Shown here piece after piece: positions 8,052 through 16,783 of a stretch of 64,000 bases of DNA. This stretch comes from an uncultured Litoreibacter sp. (GTDB lineage Bacteria > Pseudomonadota > Alphaproteobacteria > Rhodobacterales > Rhodobacteraceae). Numbering within the stretch: the stretch's first letter is position 1; each line of letters begins with the position of its first letter. The stretch is taken from assembly GCA_947494435.1 (NCBI GenBank), contig CANLUY010000001.1, positions 734,001 through 798,000 of the forward strand. Reading direction: 5' to 3'. A program made the position numbers and the translations under genes. A model generated the notes under the pieces. The model searched no databases. It saw only the letters and a program-made list of their open reading frames with translations, and was not told where the DNA came from.

Positions 8052-8747
8052 ATGACCGACCTCTCCGACTTCCCGATCACTCAAAAGTGGCCCGCAAAAG
8101 ACACGTCCATTTTGCAGCTCTATTCCTTCCCGACACCCAATGGCGTGAAGGTCTCCATCGCATTGGAGGAGATGGGCATTCCCTATGAGGCTCACAAAGT
8201 GACGCTGTCGGACGCTGACGTCAAAAGCCCTGAATTCCTGTCGCTGAACCCAAACAACAAGATCCCAGCGATCATCGACCCGAACGGGCCAGATGGTCCA
8301 ATTGGCATATTCGAGTCCGGCGCGATCCTACTCTATCTGGCGGAGAAATCCGGCAAGCTGATCGGTGAGACCGCCAGCGACAAAGCCCACATCACCCAAT
8401 GGCTGATGTTCCAGATGGGTGGCCTCGGCCCGATGCTGGGCCAGCTTGGCTTCTTCTCAAAATTTGCAGGCAGCGAGTGGGAAGATAAGCGCCCGCAGCA
8501 GCGTTATATCGACGAGGCGAAACGCCTTCTGTCGGTCCTCGATAAAGAGCTTGAGGGCAAAGACTGGATCGCAGGCGACTACTCCATCGCCGACATCGCC
8601 ATCGCCCCATGGCTGCGCGCATTGGACTTCTATGGCGTGAAAGAGCTTGTCGGCTGGGAAGACCGCAAAAACCTTGTGGCCTATCTGGACCGCTTCGTTG
8701 CCCGCCCCGCCGTGCAAACAGGCCTCGTCACGCCGCCGCGCGACTGA
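8052..8747 (+). CDS. Glutathione S-transferase, Nu-class-like (YfcG/YghU type)
   Basis: A 231-residue cytosolic GST with an N-terminal thioredoxin-fold domain (to about residue 100) and an all-helical C-terminal domain. The segment LYSFPTPNGVKVSIALEEMG carries TPNG, the signature of the Nu class (YfcG/YghU of E. coli), which binds two glutathiones and acts as a disulfide-bond reductase or organic peroxide reductase. FESGAILLYLAEK is the glutathione gamma-glutamyl binding motif. I start at the ATG at 8052; an upstream start at 8010 would add 14 residues without support. Physiological substrate is unknown. Confidence 0.93.
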   Translation: MTDLSDFPITQKWPAKDTSILQLYSFPTPNGVKVSIALEEMGIPYEAHKVTLSDADVKSPEFLSLNPNNKIPAIIDPNGPDGPIGIFESGAILLYLAEKSGKLIGETASDKAHITQWLMFQMGGLGPMLGQLGFFSKFAGSEWEDKRPQQRYIDEAKRLLSVLDKELEGKDWIAGDYSIADIAIAPWLRALDFYGVKELVGWEDRKNLVAYLDRFVARPAVQTGLVTPPRD

Positions 8748-8787
8748 CGCTTGAAAAAACATCGTCGTCTGCCGTAGCATTCCCGCT

Positions 8788-9081
8788 ATGGCAGACGACA
8801 AAATAGAAGTCGAAAACGTGAATGTCCCGGGTCAGGTGACCCGCGTGGACCGCGCCAAATACGAAGACATGAAGCAGGCGATGCTGAAGATCATGTCCTC
8901 AGACAAACCCGGCATGACCGCGAAAGAGATCAAAGAGGGCGCGATCCCGCACCTCTCACCAGACTTGTTCCCCGAAGGCAAAACCTCCGGCTGGTGGGCG
9001 AAGTCGGTTCAGCTTGATCTGGAGGCTAAAGGCGCCCTCGCGCGCAGCGACACGAAACCGCTGCGCTGGTACAAAACCTAA
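8788..9081 (+). CDS. Conserved small protein (DUF6958-like), function unknown
   Basis: A 97-residue, charged soluble protein. The middle reads MKQAMLKIMSSDKPGMTAKE, followed by a segment GWWAKSVQLDLEAKG and a basic end, which suggests a small winged-helix-like fold; related proteins are found widely in proteobacteria as uncharacterised proteins and I associate them, from memory, with DUF6958. No catalytic residues are evident. It follows the GST gene by 40 bases and may be co-transcribed with it; its stop overlaps the convergent ytoQ-like gene by four bases. Confidence 0.8.
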   Translation: MADDKIEVENVNVPGQVTRVDRAKYEDMKQAMLKIMSSDKPGMTAKEIKEGAIPHLSPDLFPEGKTSGWWAKSVQLDLEAKGALARSDTKPLRWYKT

Positions 9082-9524
9082 GGCAGCTTGCCGGTCAGAA
9101 CGTAGCGCAGGATATCAGCCACTTTCGCCGGATCCTCCGTCACAGCAAGCGCTGCTGCATCAACCTCTTTCAACGGGTGCTGATGCTCCGGCCCATGCAC
9201 GACAATCAGCGACTTGCCCAGCGCGGCAGCGAAACCCGCATCAAAGGCGGCGTTCCACTGTTTGTATTTCTCACCAAAGCGCACCACGACCACATCGGCA
9301 TCCTGAATGCCTTTGCGCGTGCGGATTGCGTTGACCATCGCACCTTTATGATCGTGCCAGTATTTCTGATCCTCAGCGCCAAGGATCGCCACGCCACAAT
9401 CATCAGACGCGCCGTGGTCCGTCACCGGCGCATTGAACTCAACATCGAGGCCCTTGCAGCCCTCAATGATCTGCTCACGCCAGTCCGTGTGAATCTCGCC
9501 CGACAGGTAAACGTTCAATGCCAT
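9078..9524 (-). CDS. YtoQ family protein
   Basis: A 148-residue cytosolic protein matching the YtoQ family: NVYLSGEIHTDWREQII at the start, GAEDQKYWHDHKGA in the middle, and DADVVVVRFGEKYKQWNAAF with FAAALGKSLIVVHG after it. The fold resembles nucleoside 2-deoxyribosyltransferases (SGEIHTDWR corresponds to the N-terminal ligand loop), but no enzyme activity is established. It lies 12 bases downstream of pheT on the same strand and is probably its operon partner. Confidence in family is high, in function low. Confidence 0.9.
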   Translation of the reverse strand: MALNVYLSGEIHTDWREQIIEGCKGLDVEFNAPVTDHGASDDCGVAILGAEDQKYWHDHKGAMVNAIRTRKGIQDADVVVVRFGEKYKQWNAAFDAGFAAALGKSLIVVHGPEHQHPLKEVDAAALAVTEDPAKVADILRYVLTGKLP

Positions 9525-9536
9525 GGGTATGCTCCT

Positions 9537-11933
9537 CTAGCCGCGCAGGACGCCGCCTGTTGCTTTGCTGACCTTTTCGATGATCTTGGCACCAAGTGCT
9601 TCGATTTCCTCATCCGTCAAGGTCTTCTCCGTCGGTTGAATGCGCACGGTGATCGCCAAGGACTTCTTGCCATCCCCCAGCGAGCCGCCGATGAATTCAT
9701 CAAACACGCGGACCTCTTCGATCATCGCTTTGTCCGCACCGCCCGCGGCATTGACCAAAGTCAGCGCCTCGACATCGGCATCGACGACAAACGCAAAGTC
9801 CCGTTCCACCGCTTGCAGATCGCGGAGCTCCAACGCCGCGCGGGCCGTGGATTTCGACTTGGCGAAGGGCACTTCAGCAGGCCAGAGCGTGAAGCCCATC
9901 GCGGGGCCTTTCACATCCATCGCCGCCAGCACTTTCGGGTGGATTTCACCGAACACACCCAGCACCTTCTTCGGTCCCAGACATATCTTGCCGTGACGCC
10001 CCGGGTGCCAGCAATCATCTGCACCGCGCAGGATTTGCACCTTCGCAGGCGCACCCATCGCCGCCAGCGCGGCCTCCGCATCAGCCTTCACGTCATAGAT
10101 ATCGACAGGACGCCGCGCGCCATGCACATCCTTGGGTCCAGTGTGGCCAATCAACAGACCCGAGGCCATCAGATGTTGCTCTTCCGGCTCACCGCCGTGA
10201 AACGCAGGCCCCACCTCAAACAGCCCCATATCCGCGAACCCGCGGGCTTGGTTGCGCGCAGCCGCCTGCAGCAGACCCGGCAACAAAGCAGGCCGCATAT
10301 GCGACATCTCAGACGAAATCGGGTTCTCCAGTTTCGTCGCATCATCCGCACCGCCAAATAGTGCTGCAGAGGCACCGTCAATGAAGGAATAGGTCACGCA
10401 TTCATTGTAACCTAGCGCCGCAATCGTACGCCGCACGGCCTGTTCGCGCTTCTGCATCGGCGTCAGGATCGGCTTCGGCACACCCACATTCGTGCGCGGC
10501 AAGGGCTTGCCTTCAAGCTTGGTCAGGGACGCGATCCGCGCGACTTCCTCGACCAGATCAGCCTCGCCCTGCACATCTGGCCGCCATGACGGCACATGCG
10601 CCATGTCGCCGTCCAACGTGAAGCCCAAAGCCGTCAACGTTTCGCGCTGCGTCTCCGCCGGAATATCCATGCCAACCAAAGACTGCACACGATCCGTGTC
10701 CAGCTTATACGCCCGCGCGTGATCCGGCATCGCACCCGCCATCACAACCTCAGAGGCTTCACCCCCCGCATGATCCAGGATCATCCGCGTTGCATGTTCT
10801 AAGCCAACCGGCGTGAACTCAGGGTCAACACCCCGTTCAAATCGGTAGCGCGCATCGGAGTTGATCTTCAATTTGCGTCCCGTATGCGCAATCTCGATCG
10901 GATCCCAGAACGCGCTTTCGATGAAGACATTGACAGTCTCTTCCGAACACCCGGATGGCTCACCGCCCATGATCCCCGCGATGCTTTCCACACCAGCATC
11001 ATCGCTGATCGCCATCATACCGGCCTCCAGCGTGTATTCCTTGTCATCCAGCGCCACGAGCGTCTCACCACCCGCAACGCGGTGAACCCGCAGATCGCCT
11101 TTGACCTTATCGGCGTCAAACACGTGCAACGGGCGGTTGCGATCATACGTGAAGAAGTTCGTCACATCGACGAGGAAGTTGATCGGGCGCAACCCAATCG
11201 CCTTCAGCACATCCTGCAGCCATTGCGGGCTAGGGCCTTTTTTGACGCCCTTGATCACACGCCCGTAAAACACCGGACAGCCGTCCAGCGTGTCACTGTC
11301 AATCGTCACATTGATCGGCGACGGGAACGTCCCCGGCACTGGATCAGTGTCTCGCGCCTTCATCACACCCAAACCACGCGCCGCCAGATCGCGCGCAATG
11401 CCGCGCACGCCCAGCGCATCAGGACGGTTCGGCGTGATCGCAATCTCGATCATCGGGTCGATCTTGGAGGGGTCATGCTCCGCCAGCCAGTCGACAAACT
11501 TCTGCCCCACTTCGCCGGACGGCAATTCAATGATCCCGTCATGCTCGTCAGACAATTCCATCTCGCGTTCCGAGCACATCATCCCGAAACTCTCGATCCC
11601 GCGGATTTTCCCAACACCAATCGTCGTATCAATACCCGGCACATAGACACCGGGCTTGGCCACCACGACTTTGATCCCTTCACGCGCATTTGGCGCACCA
11701 CAGATGATCTGCGTGTCACCCTCATCCGTCGTCACCTGACACACCCGCAGCTTATCCGCATCGGGATGCTTCTCAGCAGATTTGACGTAACCGATTGTAA
11801 AATCACCCAAACGATCCATCGGGTTTTCAATGCCTTCGACCTCTAGTCCAAGGTCGGTCAGCGCATATGCAATCTCGTCAACGGTGGCCTCAGTCTCGAG
11901 GTGATCTTTCAGCCAGGACAATGTGAACTTCAT
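9537..11933 (-). CDS. pheT: Phenylalanine--tRNA ligase beta subunit
   Basis: The 798-residue beta chain of the (alpha-beta)2 phenylalanyl-tRNA synthetase. Domains in order: an N-terminal MKFTLSWLKDHLETEA segment, an OB-fold tRNA-binding domain (about 40-150), the B3/B4 editing region that hydrolyses mischarged Tyr-tRNA (about 210-370), the DNA-binding-like B5 domain (about 400-475), the catalytic-like core, and a C-terminal FDX-ACB anticodon-binding domain (about 700-798, starting near ERDFAFVVDADVEALTLV). The alpha-subunit gene pheS lies upstream on the same strand but separated by over 1.1 kb holding two plus-strand genes. Confidence 0.98.
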   Translation of the reverse strand: MKFTLSWLKDHLETEATVDEIAYALTDLGLEVEGIENPMDRLGDFTIGYVKSAEKHPDADKLRVCQVTTDEGDTQIICGAPNAREGIKVVVAKPGVYVPGIDTTIGVGKIRGIESFGMMCSEREMELSDEHDGIIELPSGEVGQKFVDWLAEHDPSKIDPMIEIAITPNRPDALGVRGIARDLAARGLGVMKARDTDPVPGTFPSPINVTIDSDTLDGCPVFYGRVIKGVKKGPSPQWLQDVLKAIGLRPINFLVDVTNFFTYDRNRPLHVFDADKVKGDLRVHRVAGGETLVALDDKEYTLEAGMMAISDDAGVESIAGIMGGEPSGCSEETVNVFIESAFWDPIEIAHTGRKLKINSDARYRFERGVDPEFTPVGLEHATRMILDHAGGEASEVVMAGAMPDHARAYKLDTDRVQSLVGMDIPAETQRETLTALGFTLDGDMAHVPSWRPDVQGEADLVEEVARIASLTKLEGKPLPRTNVGVPKPILTPMQKREQAVRRTIAALGYNECVTYSFIDGASAALFGGADDATKLENPISSEMSHMRPALLPGLLQAAARNQARGFADMGLFEVGPAFHGGEPEEQHLMASGLLIGHTGPKDVHGARRPVDIYDVKADAEAALAAMGAPAKVQILRGADDCWHPGRHGKICLGPKKVLGVFGEIHPKVLAAMDVKGPAMGFTLWPAEVPFAKSKSTARAALELRDLQAVERDFAFVVDADVEALTLVNAAGGADKAMIEEVRVFDEFIGGSLGDGKKSLAITVRIQPTEKTLTDEEIEALGAKIIEKVSKATGGVLRG

Positions 11934-12135
11934 AGGTCTGCCTTAATTCAGCGCATTTCGGGTCAGCGCGACTGCTATCGCATCAACGCCATAAACGGAA
12001 GGGGCCGCAGCCCATAAGCGATGGGGTAATTGGCGTTAAGGATTCATTCATGACGCCATATTACTGCCACAATTGAGAGGCAATTAGGGCGGAAGTGGGG
12101 CGTATGTTAGTGATTCTCAGGTTCTGAGGCAAAGA

Positions 12136-12327
12136 ATGGTGACTTTTTTGACCGATCTTATAGCGAATGTGTTTCGTCCTTCCGTAGCAGCGCTTGCCAT
12201 CGCGGCGGCCGTTGCCATTGTCACGGTCGACGGCAATCAACATGTCGTCAGCATGGACCGCGTCGATGTGACCGATCTCAGCTGCAACGGCTTGTTCAAA
12301 CCGTTCTGCATGCTCGTTGGAAAATAA
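12136..12327 (+). CDS. Small hypothetical protein with one hydrophobic segment
   Basis: A 63-residue predicted protein. Residues about 14-31 (PSVAALAIAAAVAIVTVD) are hydrophobic and could be a membrane anchor or uncleaved signal; two cysteines (SCNGLFKPFC) lie near the C-terminus and could form a disulfide if exported. A GAGGCA-like ribosome site lies 5-6 bases before the ATG. I do not recognise the family. Support is its codon pattern, ribosome site and the hairpin that follows it. It sits between pheT and pheS on the opposite strand. Confidence 0.5.
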   Translation: MVTFLTDLIANVFRPSVAALAIAAAVAIVTVDGNQHVVSMDRVDVTDLSCNGLFKPFCMLVGK

Positions 12328-12356
12328 CGAAATCTTGCCATCCCTCCAAAAGCGCC

Positions 12357-12386
12357 GCACCTTGAGACCCTCTGTTCTCAAGGTGC
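12357..12386 (+). terminator. 11-bp perfect hairpin between the small gene and the sulfotransferase gene
   Basis: GCACCTTGAGA (12357-12367) and TCTCAAGGTGC (12376-12386) form a perfect stem with an eight-base loop, followed by TTTCGT and then the ATG at 12393. It can act as a weak terminator for the small upstream gene. Its 3' arm contains AAGGTG, the only Shine-Dalgarno-like sequence for the next gene, so it may also limit translation. Confidence 0.6.
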
Positions 12387-12392
12387 TTTCGT

Positions 12393-13073
12393 ATGGCTAG
12401 ACACCCGAAACTCTGCGTCTTGCATATCGGTAAAACAGGCGGCTCATTTCTACGCTCTGTGCTCCGACATAATCGCCAGCAATGGTCACGACCTTTGCAA
12501 TTGCTGCGCCATTCCGCCTCGATGGCGAATACAATCGAAAATTTTGGCGACGACCGGCAAGTGGCGTTCACTTTCCGCAACCCAACAGACCGGTTCGTCT
12601 CTGCGTTTTACTCGCGCCAACGCCAAGGCCGCCCAACCTATCAGTTTCAATGGAGTGCGGAAGAAGCCGCCGCTTTCCTGTGGTTCGAAACCGCGGAGGA
12701 ATTCGCCCTTGCCCTCGCCTCCCCAGACCACCGTCGCCGGTCTGCTGCATTGTTCGCGTTTGACGCAATCGAACACCTGCGCTCGGACATGGGGATGTGC
12801 TTTGGCTCCGCCGACCTGCTGCGCATGAGCAAACCCGCCATCGTCGCCTGCGTGGACCTCAAACACCTGACGCCCAAACTACCCGATGTTATGACGCGCC
12901 TCGGCGTCACGGACTTCAAAATGCCTTCCAAGCCCAAGTACCACGCCGCCCCAGAGCCACTGCCGCAGCTCAGCACAGAGGCCGAAGCGGCCTTGCGCGC
13001 GCATTGGGCTGAAGAATACGAAATCTACGACACCGCAACGGAAATTGCGGCGTCTTTGGGGCTTAGCGACTAA
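12393..13073 (+). CDS. Sulfotransferase-like protein
   Basis: A 226-residue protein with the two PAPS-binding elements of cytosolic or Golgi-type sulfotransferases: the P-loop-like 5'-phosphosulfate loop HIGKTGGS at residues 11-18 and the 3'-phosphate loop [13 protein letters not shown] at 62-74. The rest matches sulfotransferase-family proteins that are common but uncharacterised in roseobacters; acceptor is unknown and could be a surface glycan. There is no signal peptide. It runs convergently into pheS with an 11-base overlap. The start codon lies six bases after a stable hairpin that buries its ribosome site. Confidence 0.85.
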   Translation: MARHPKLCVLHIGKTGGSFLRSVLRHNRQQWSRPLQLLRHSASMANTIENFGDDRQVAFTFRNPTDRFVSAFYSRQRQGRPTYQFQWSAEEAAAFLWFETAEEFALALASPDHRRRSAALFAFDAIEHLRSDMGMCFGSADLLRMSKPAIVACVDLKHLTPKLPDVMTRLGVTDFKMPSKPKYHAAPEPLPQLSTEAEAALRAHWAEEYEIYDTATEIAASLGLSD

Positions 13074-14136
13074 GGCCAGATGCCAGATCAGGCTGATCCA
13101 GCGCCGTGAACCCATAGTTCCGCAGCCAACGCAGATCACTGTCGAAGAAGGCGCGCAAATCAGGGATGCCGTATTTCAGCATCGCAATCCGGTCGATCCC
13201 GACGCCAAAGGCAAAGCCCTGCCACTGCGACGGGTCCACGCCGCCGGCCTCAAGAACTTTCGGATGCACCATGCCGGAGCCCAGAATTTCGAGCCAATCG
13301 TCGCCCTCGCCAACCTTCAACTGGCCGTTATCCCATGAGCAGCGAATATCGACTTCAGCCGATGGCTCCGTGAACGGGAAATGCGACGCACGGAAGCGCA
13401 GTTCCACATCATCCACTTCAAAGAACGCTTTCACGAACTCCTCCAAAACCCATTTCAGGTTCGCCATGGAGATGTCTTTGTCGATCGCCAACCCCTCGAC
13501 CTGATGGAACATCGGTGTATGGGTTTGGTCGTAATCAGCGCGGTAGACGCGTCCGGGGCAGATCACGCGGATCGGCGCACCGTTGGCCAAAAGCGAACGG
13601 ATTTGCACGGGCGATGTATGCGTGCGCAGCACATGCGGCGGGCGATTATCGCCCTCATCGCGATGCATATAAAACGTGTCCATTTCACCGCGTGCAGGGT
13701 GATGGCTCGGGATATTCAGCGCATCGAAATTGTGCCAGTCATCCTCAATCTGTGGCCCCTCGGCGACGGAGAATCCAAGATCGGCAAACAGCGCCTGAAC
13801 TTCTTGGCTGACTTGACTGATCGGATGGATTGTACCGGCAGGACGCCCGCGACCAGGCAGTGTCACATCCAGCCACTCCGTCTTCAGCCGCTCGTTCAGT
13901 GCCTCATCCGCAAGACCAGCTTTCTTGGCCGCGATAGCAGAGTTCACTTCATCTTTCAGCGCGTTCAACGCGGGACCAGCAACCTGACGTTCTTCAGGTG
14001 TCATCTTGCCTAATTCGCGCATTTTCAGGCTGATCTCGCCTTTCTTTCCTACCGCTGTAACACGGATATCCTCTAGCGCTGCCTCATCCGCAGCGTCAGA
14101 AATAAGACCCAGATATTTCGCCTTCAGATCGTCCAT
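13063..14136 (-). CDS. pheS: Phenylalanine--tRNA ligase alpha subunit
   Basis: The 357-residue catalytic subunit that activates phenylalanine and charges tRNA-Phe. The N-terminal coiled-coil (about 1-90) contains [20 protein letters not shown], the class II core contains [19 protein letters not shown], and motif 2 lies near [14 protein letters not shown] and [20 protein letters not shown]. Motif 3 is visible at [17 protein letters not shown] close to the C-terminus. Length is usual for the family. The gene lies more than 1 kb upstream of pheT on the same strand; the two are often adjacent in other bacteria. Confidence 0.98.
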   Translation of the reverse strand: MDDLKAKYLGLISDAADEAALEDIRVTAVGKKGEISLKMRELGKMTPEERQVAGPALNALKDEVNSAIAAKKAGLADEALNERLKTEWLDVTLPGRGRPAGTIHPISQVSQEVQALFADLGFSVAEGPQIEDDWHNFDALNIPSHHPARGEMDTFYMHRDEGDNRPPHVLRTHTSPVQIRSLLANGAPIRVICPGRVYRADYDQTHTPMFHQVEGLAIDKDISMANLKWVLEEFVKAFFEVDDVELRFRASHFPFTEPSAEVDIRCSWDNGQLKVGEGDDWLEILGSGMVHPKVLEAGGVDPSQWQGFAFGVGIDRIAMLKYGIPDLRAFFDSDLRWLRNYGFTALDQPDLASGLSR

Positions 14137-14474
14137 GATGATCCCTCAAAAACAGTCCCCGTCTGCTAACTTCTGGGGCGTTTGAATGCAAGCGCGGCAA
14201 ATTCTTAAGAAAGCGTTAACGCTAAGCCTCTGCAAAGACTCAGCAAAATTTGACAGTGAGTCTTTCGAATCACAGTTCTCAAAAATCGCAAAATGGAGGT
14301 ATTATCGGGGTTCTATCCACAACATGAGCCGTACTACCATAGGCGACATCTTGCCGTTCCTGCTGCGTCGGATTTCTGCCCCGACACGCGCTCTTCATAT
14401 TGAGAATGAGGAACTGGAAGTTATCGAGTTTAACACTGCCCGCAAAATTTGTTTGTGCGGGATGAGGGGGATAC
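14137..14474. other. 338-base non-coding stretch between pheS and the OmpA-domain gene
   Basis: This divergent intergenic region must hold the promoters of pheS and the OmpA-domain gene. It includes a 12-bp perfect palindrome AGCGTTAACGCT at 14212-14223 and a TTGACA hexamer at 14250-14255, neither with a convincing matching -10. I see no phenylalanine-rich leader peptide on the minus strand and no RNA gene. An open frame on the plus strand here has no plausible protein features. Confidence 0.5.
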
Positions 14475-15491
14475 ATGACACCTATAGGAAGCGAACCGTG
14501 TCCGGTGGCAATAGCCAAGCAGCGCGCGCGTGCCGCAATGGCAATCGGAACTGTTGCCTTTGTCGCGGTTGGCGCTCTCGCCTGGATCGGGCTTGATGCC
14601 TTCCGCGCGCCTGCAAGCACTACGGCAACCTCGGCCTCTACGTCGTCAACGCAACTGGCGACGCTATCCGACGGCATAACATTCGGCACACAGAAGGCCT
14701 CCATCTCCCCCAACGAGCGGGACAGAGCCGCCGCACGCGCGGCCATCCTGAAAAATGCAGGCTCCAATCTCGAACTTCTTGACCTCAGTGAGGTGGAGCA
14801 ACTGACGGACGGAAAAAGCAAAAGCGATCCTCAGCTAGAGGCTGCACGGCTCGCGATCTTGCGGAACGCAGGCAGCAATCTGGAGCTACTCGACCTGAGC
14901 GAAGTGGAAGAACTGACCGGCTACGTTTCGCGGATCAGAAAGCCTGTCTCAGCACCCACGAAACTGGCAGTCGCGACACCGAAACAGACCGAGCCAAAGC
15001 TTGACCAGAGCCTTGAAGAAATCAAGCTCGTAGCGGCAAATGACGGACGTCAGCCCGGCGCAAAAGTCGAAGAAACAGCTCTAACCGCATCAACACAGGT
15101 CGCGTCCGTGAACACGGACTGCGTCGCAGATCTGCGCGAATTTGCGGGCCAGCAGACCATCCTGTTCGCCAGCGGTAGCGCTGAATTGGATGGCAGCGAG
15201 ATACCTACATTGCGCAAGATCGGCCGCATGGCGGAAGCCTGCGACGGCGCCGTGGTCCATGTCACCGGCCACTCCGACAGCAGCGGCTCCGACGTGATCA
15301 ACCTCGCGCTCAGCTGGCAGCGGGCTGACAACACCATCGCCACATTGGCTGCGCTTGGCATCGAAACCAGCATGTTTGAGCCGGTAGGCTTCGGCGCACG
15401 CTCCCCCTCCGCGCAAGGGGACAGCTCAGACGAAGAGATGAACCGCCGCGTTGAGTTCGTGGTCTTTAAAGAGGTGAAACAGAGCCAATGA
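14475..15491 (+). CDS. OmpA-domain membrane-anchored protein with internal repeat
   Basis: A 338-residue envelope protein. Residues about 21-40 (AMAIGTVAFVAVGALAWIGL) form a membrane anchor, followed by a Ser/Thr-rich linker. Two near-identical 26-residue units follow at 87-112 and 124-149, each carrying NAGSNLELLDLSEVE. The C-terminal OmpA domain (about 220-335) has ILFASGSAELD, GHSDSSGSDVINLALSWQRA and GFGARSP, the pattern that binds peptidoglycan diaminopimelate. It probably tethers the inner membrane or periplasm to the cell wall. A GGGGGAT ribosome site precedes the ATG. The next small membrane protein overlaps its stop and likely works with it. Confidence 0.88.
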   Translation: MTPIGSEPCPVAIAKQRARAAMAIGTVAFVAVGALAWIGLDAFRAPASTTATSASTSSTQLATLSDGITFGTQKASISPNERDRAAARAAILKNAGSNLELLDLSEVEQLTDGKSKSDPQLEAARLAILRNAGSNLELLDLSEVEELTGYVSRIRKPVSAPTKLAVATPKQTEPKLDQSLEEIKLVAANDGRQPGAKVEETALTASTQVASVNTDCVADLREFAGQQTILFASGSAELDGSEIPTLRKIGRMAEACDGAVVHVTGHSDSSGSDVINLALSWQRADNTIATLAALGIETSMFEPVGFGARSPSAQGDSSDEEMNRRVEFVVFKEVKQSQ

Positions 15492-15757
15492 CGTCCAGTA
15501 TTATGCAGTTCATAATTTTGGTTGCTGCGATGGTGGCGTCAGGCGGCTTGGGGTTCTGGGTTGCCCGTCAGCAAATGATCAGCGACGCCGGCAGCGCCAA
15601 ACATCAACTCGATAAGATGGCAAAGACCATCGAGCAGCTGCGCGAACGCGCATCTCAGGCAGAGGCCGACAAGGTCCGCGCCCTGATCGCTTCGGACCGG
15701 GACCGCAAACGCGCGGAAGCCTGGCGGCCTGGATCACAGGTCCACCCTGCCGAGTAG
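15488..15757 (+). CDS. Small membrane protein with coiled coil, function unknown
   Basis: An 89-residue protein with one N-terminal transmembrane helix (about residues 5-26, MQFIILVAAMVASGGLGFWV) followed by a charged helical stretch (about 38-78) with heptad-like spacing, LDKMAKTIEQLRERASQAEAD. It overlaps the OmpA-domain gene by four bases (ATGA), so the two are translationally coupled. No family recognised. A strong terminator follows, making a two-gene unit. Confidence 0.75.
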   Translation: MTSSIMQFIILVAAMVASGGLGFWVARQQMISDAGSAKHQLDKMAKTIEQLRERASQAEADKVRALIASDRDRKRAEAWRPGSQVHPAE

Positions 15758-15780
15758 AGTGCTGAAGCATCGTAACTGAG

Positions 15781-15812
15781 AGGGCCGCACCGGAAACGGG
15801 GCGGCCTTTTTG
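15781..15812 (+). terminator. Rho-independent terminator
   Basis: GGCCGC at 15783-15788 pairs with GCGGCC at 15801-15806, extended by flanking bases, and is followed by TTTTTG. It closes the OmpA-domain and small membrane protein unit and separates it from the thiamine leader. Confidence 0.85.
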
Positions 15813-15879
15813 TATGCCTCTGACCGCAACAAGCAATCGCCCCATTTGACGCCCCCTAGAATTCGCCCTAAGTCTGTCC

Positions 15880-15950
15880 TCACCAGGGGCGCTGCAAAGC
15901 TGAGACGTACCCTTCGAACCTGAACCAGATAATGCTGGCGGAGGGAGGTC
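15880..15950 (+). promoter_or_regulatory. TPP riboswitch (THI element)
   Basis: The leader of the thiM operon contains the conserved THI-box parts in order: CAGGGGCGC, CTGAGA at 15900-15905, ACCC, GAACCTGA at 15916-15923, then CAGATAATGCTGGCGGAGGGA. Binding of thiamine pyrophosphate would switch the operon off. A downstream stem, GTCTCTTT (15977-15984) with AAAGAGAC (15997-16004), lies just before the thiM start at 16013 and overlaps the likely ribosome-binding area, suggesting translational control. Confidence 0.96.
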
Positions 15951-16012
15951 ACAGTCACAAAAGCGTCTCGTGACCGGTCTCTTTTCCTCAGCCGAGAAAG
16001 AGACACCATCTC

Positions 16013-16783
16013 ATGAACGACCTTCTGACACCCCTGCGCGCGCAAAACCCCTTGGTCCATTGCATCACGAATTACGTCGCAATGAATATTGCAGCGAATG
16101 TGGTGCTCGCCGCTGGCGCCTCCCCCGCGATGGTCCACGCGCCCGAAGAGATGGACGATTTCGTCCCGATCTGCGGCGCGCTGACCATCAACATCGGAAC
16201 GCTCTCTACCCCGTGGCTGACAAGCATGAAAACCGCCGCGCAGGTCGCACGGGAAAATAACATCCCATGGGTTCTGGACCCCGTCGCTCATTTCATCAGC
16301 GGCTATCGCAGATCAGCGGCGCAAGACCTGCTCGCCCTGCATCCGACCATCATCCGCGGAAATGCCTCCGAAATTCTGGCACTCGCGGGTGAGGCAGGCG
16401 CGGGCAAAGGGGCAGATAGCGGGGATACGGTCGAGGCGGCGGAAGGGGCCGCGCACGCATTAGCAACAGACTACGGCGCAGTCGTGGCGATCACCGGATC
16501 CATTGATTTTGTCACCGACGGCACACAAACCGCACGGGTCAGCGGCGGGTCTACCCTGATGCCGCAGGTCACCGCGTTGGGCTGTTCACAAACCGCCCTC
16601 ATGGGGGCCTATGCTGCAGTTGGCCCTGCGTTCGACGCAGCCCTGAACGCACTGGCGCATTTCAAAGCCGCCGGAACTGTTGCTGCTGCACACGCCCAAG
16701 GGCCGGGTAGTTTCCAGATGCATTTCCTCGACGCACTGGCGGCCACCGCGCCTGAAGACCTTGCAGGCATGGTCACCGCATGA
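16013..16783 (+). CDS. thiM: Hydroxyethylthiazole kinase
   Basis: ThiM phosphorylates 4-methyl-5-(2-hydroxyethyl)thiazole for salvage into thiamine. The 256-residue protein has the ribokinase-like family segments NPLVHCITNYVAMNIAANV at the start, VLDPVAHFISGYRRS in the middle, and VTALGCSQTALMGAYAAV, which holds the active-site cysteine region (family pattern GTGC). Here the usual GTGC reads ALGC, a small deviation. It lies directly under the TPP riboswitch and overlaps thiE by four bases. Confidence 0.96.
   Translation: MNDLLTPLRAQNPLVHCITNYVAMNIAANVVLAAGASPAMVHAPEEMDDFVPICGALTINIGTLSTPWLTSMKTAAQVARENNIPWVLDPVAHFISGYRRSAAQDLLALHPTIIRGNASEILALAGEAGAGKGADSGDTVEAAEGAAHALATDYGAVVAITGSIDFVTDGTQTARVSGGSTLMPQVTALGCSQTALMGAYAAVGPAFDAALNALAHFKAAGTVAAAHAQGPGSFQMHFLDALAATAPEDLAGMVTA

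Noticed and set aside
9177-10361. A 394-codon plus-strand open frame antisense to pheT
   Set aside because: Composition is rich in His, Arg and Gln as in antisense shadows, and pheT is certain.
10884-11846. A 320-codon plus-strand frame antisense to pheT
   Set aside because: Same shadow composition; no ribosome site or motif.
14186-14596. A 136-codon plus-strand frame before the OmpA-domain gene
   Set aside because: It overlaps the OmpA start in another frame, lacks a family or membrane pattern, and ends in Arg/Cys-rich shadow sequence.
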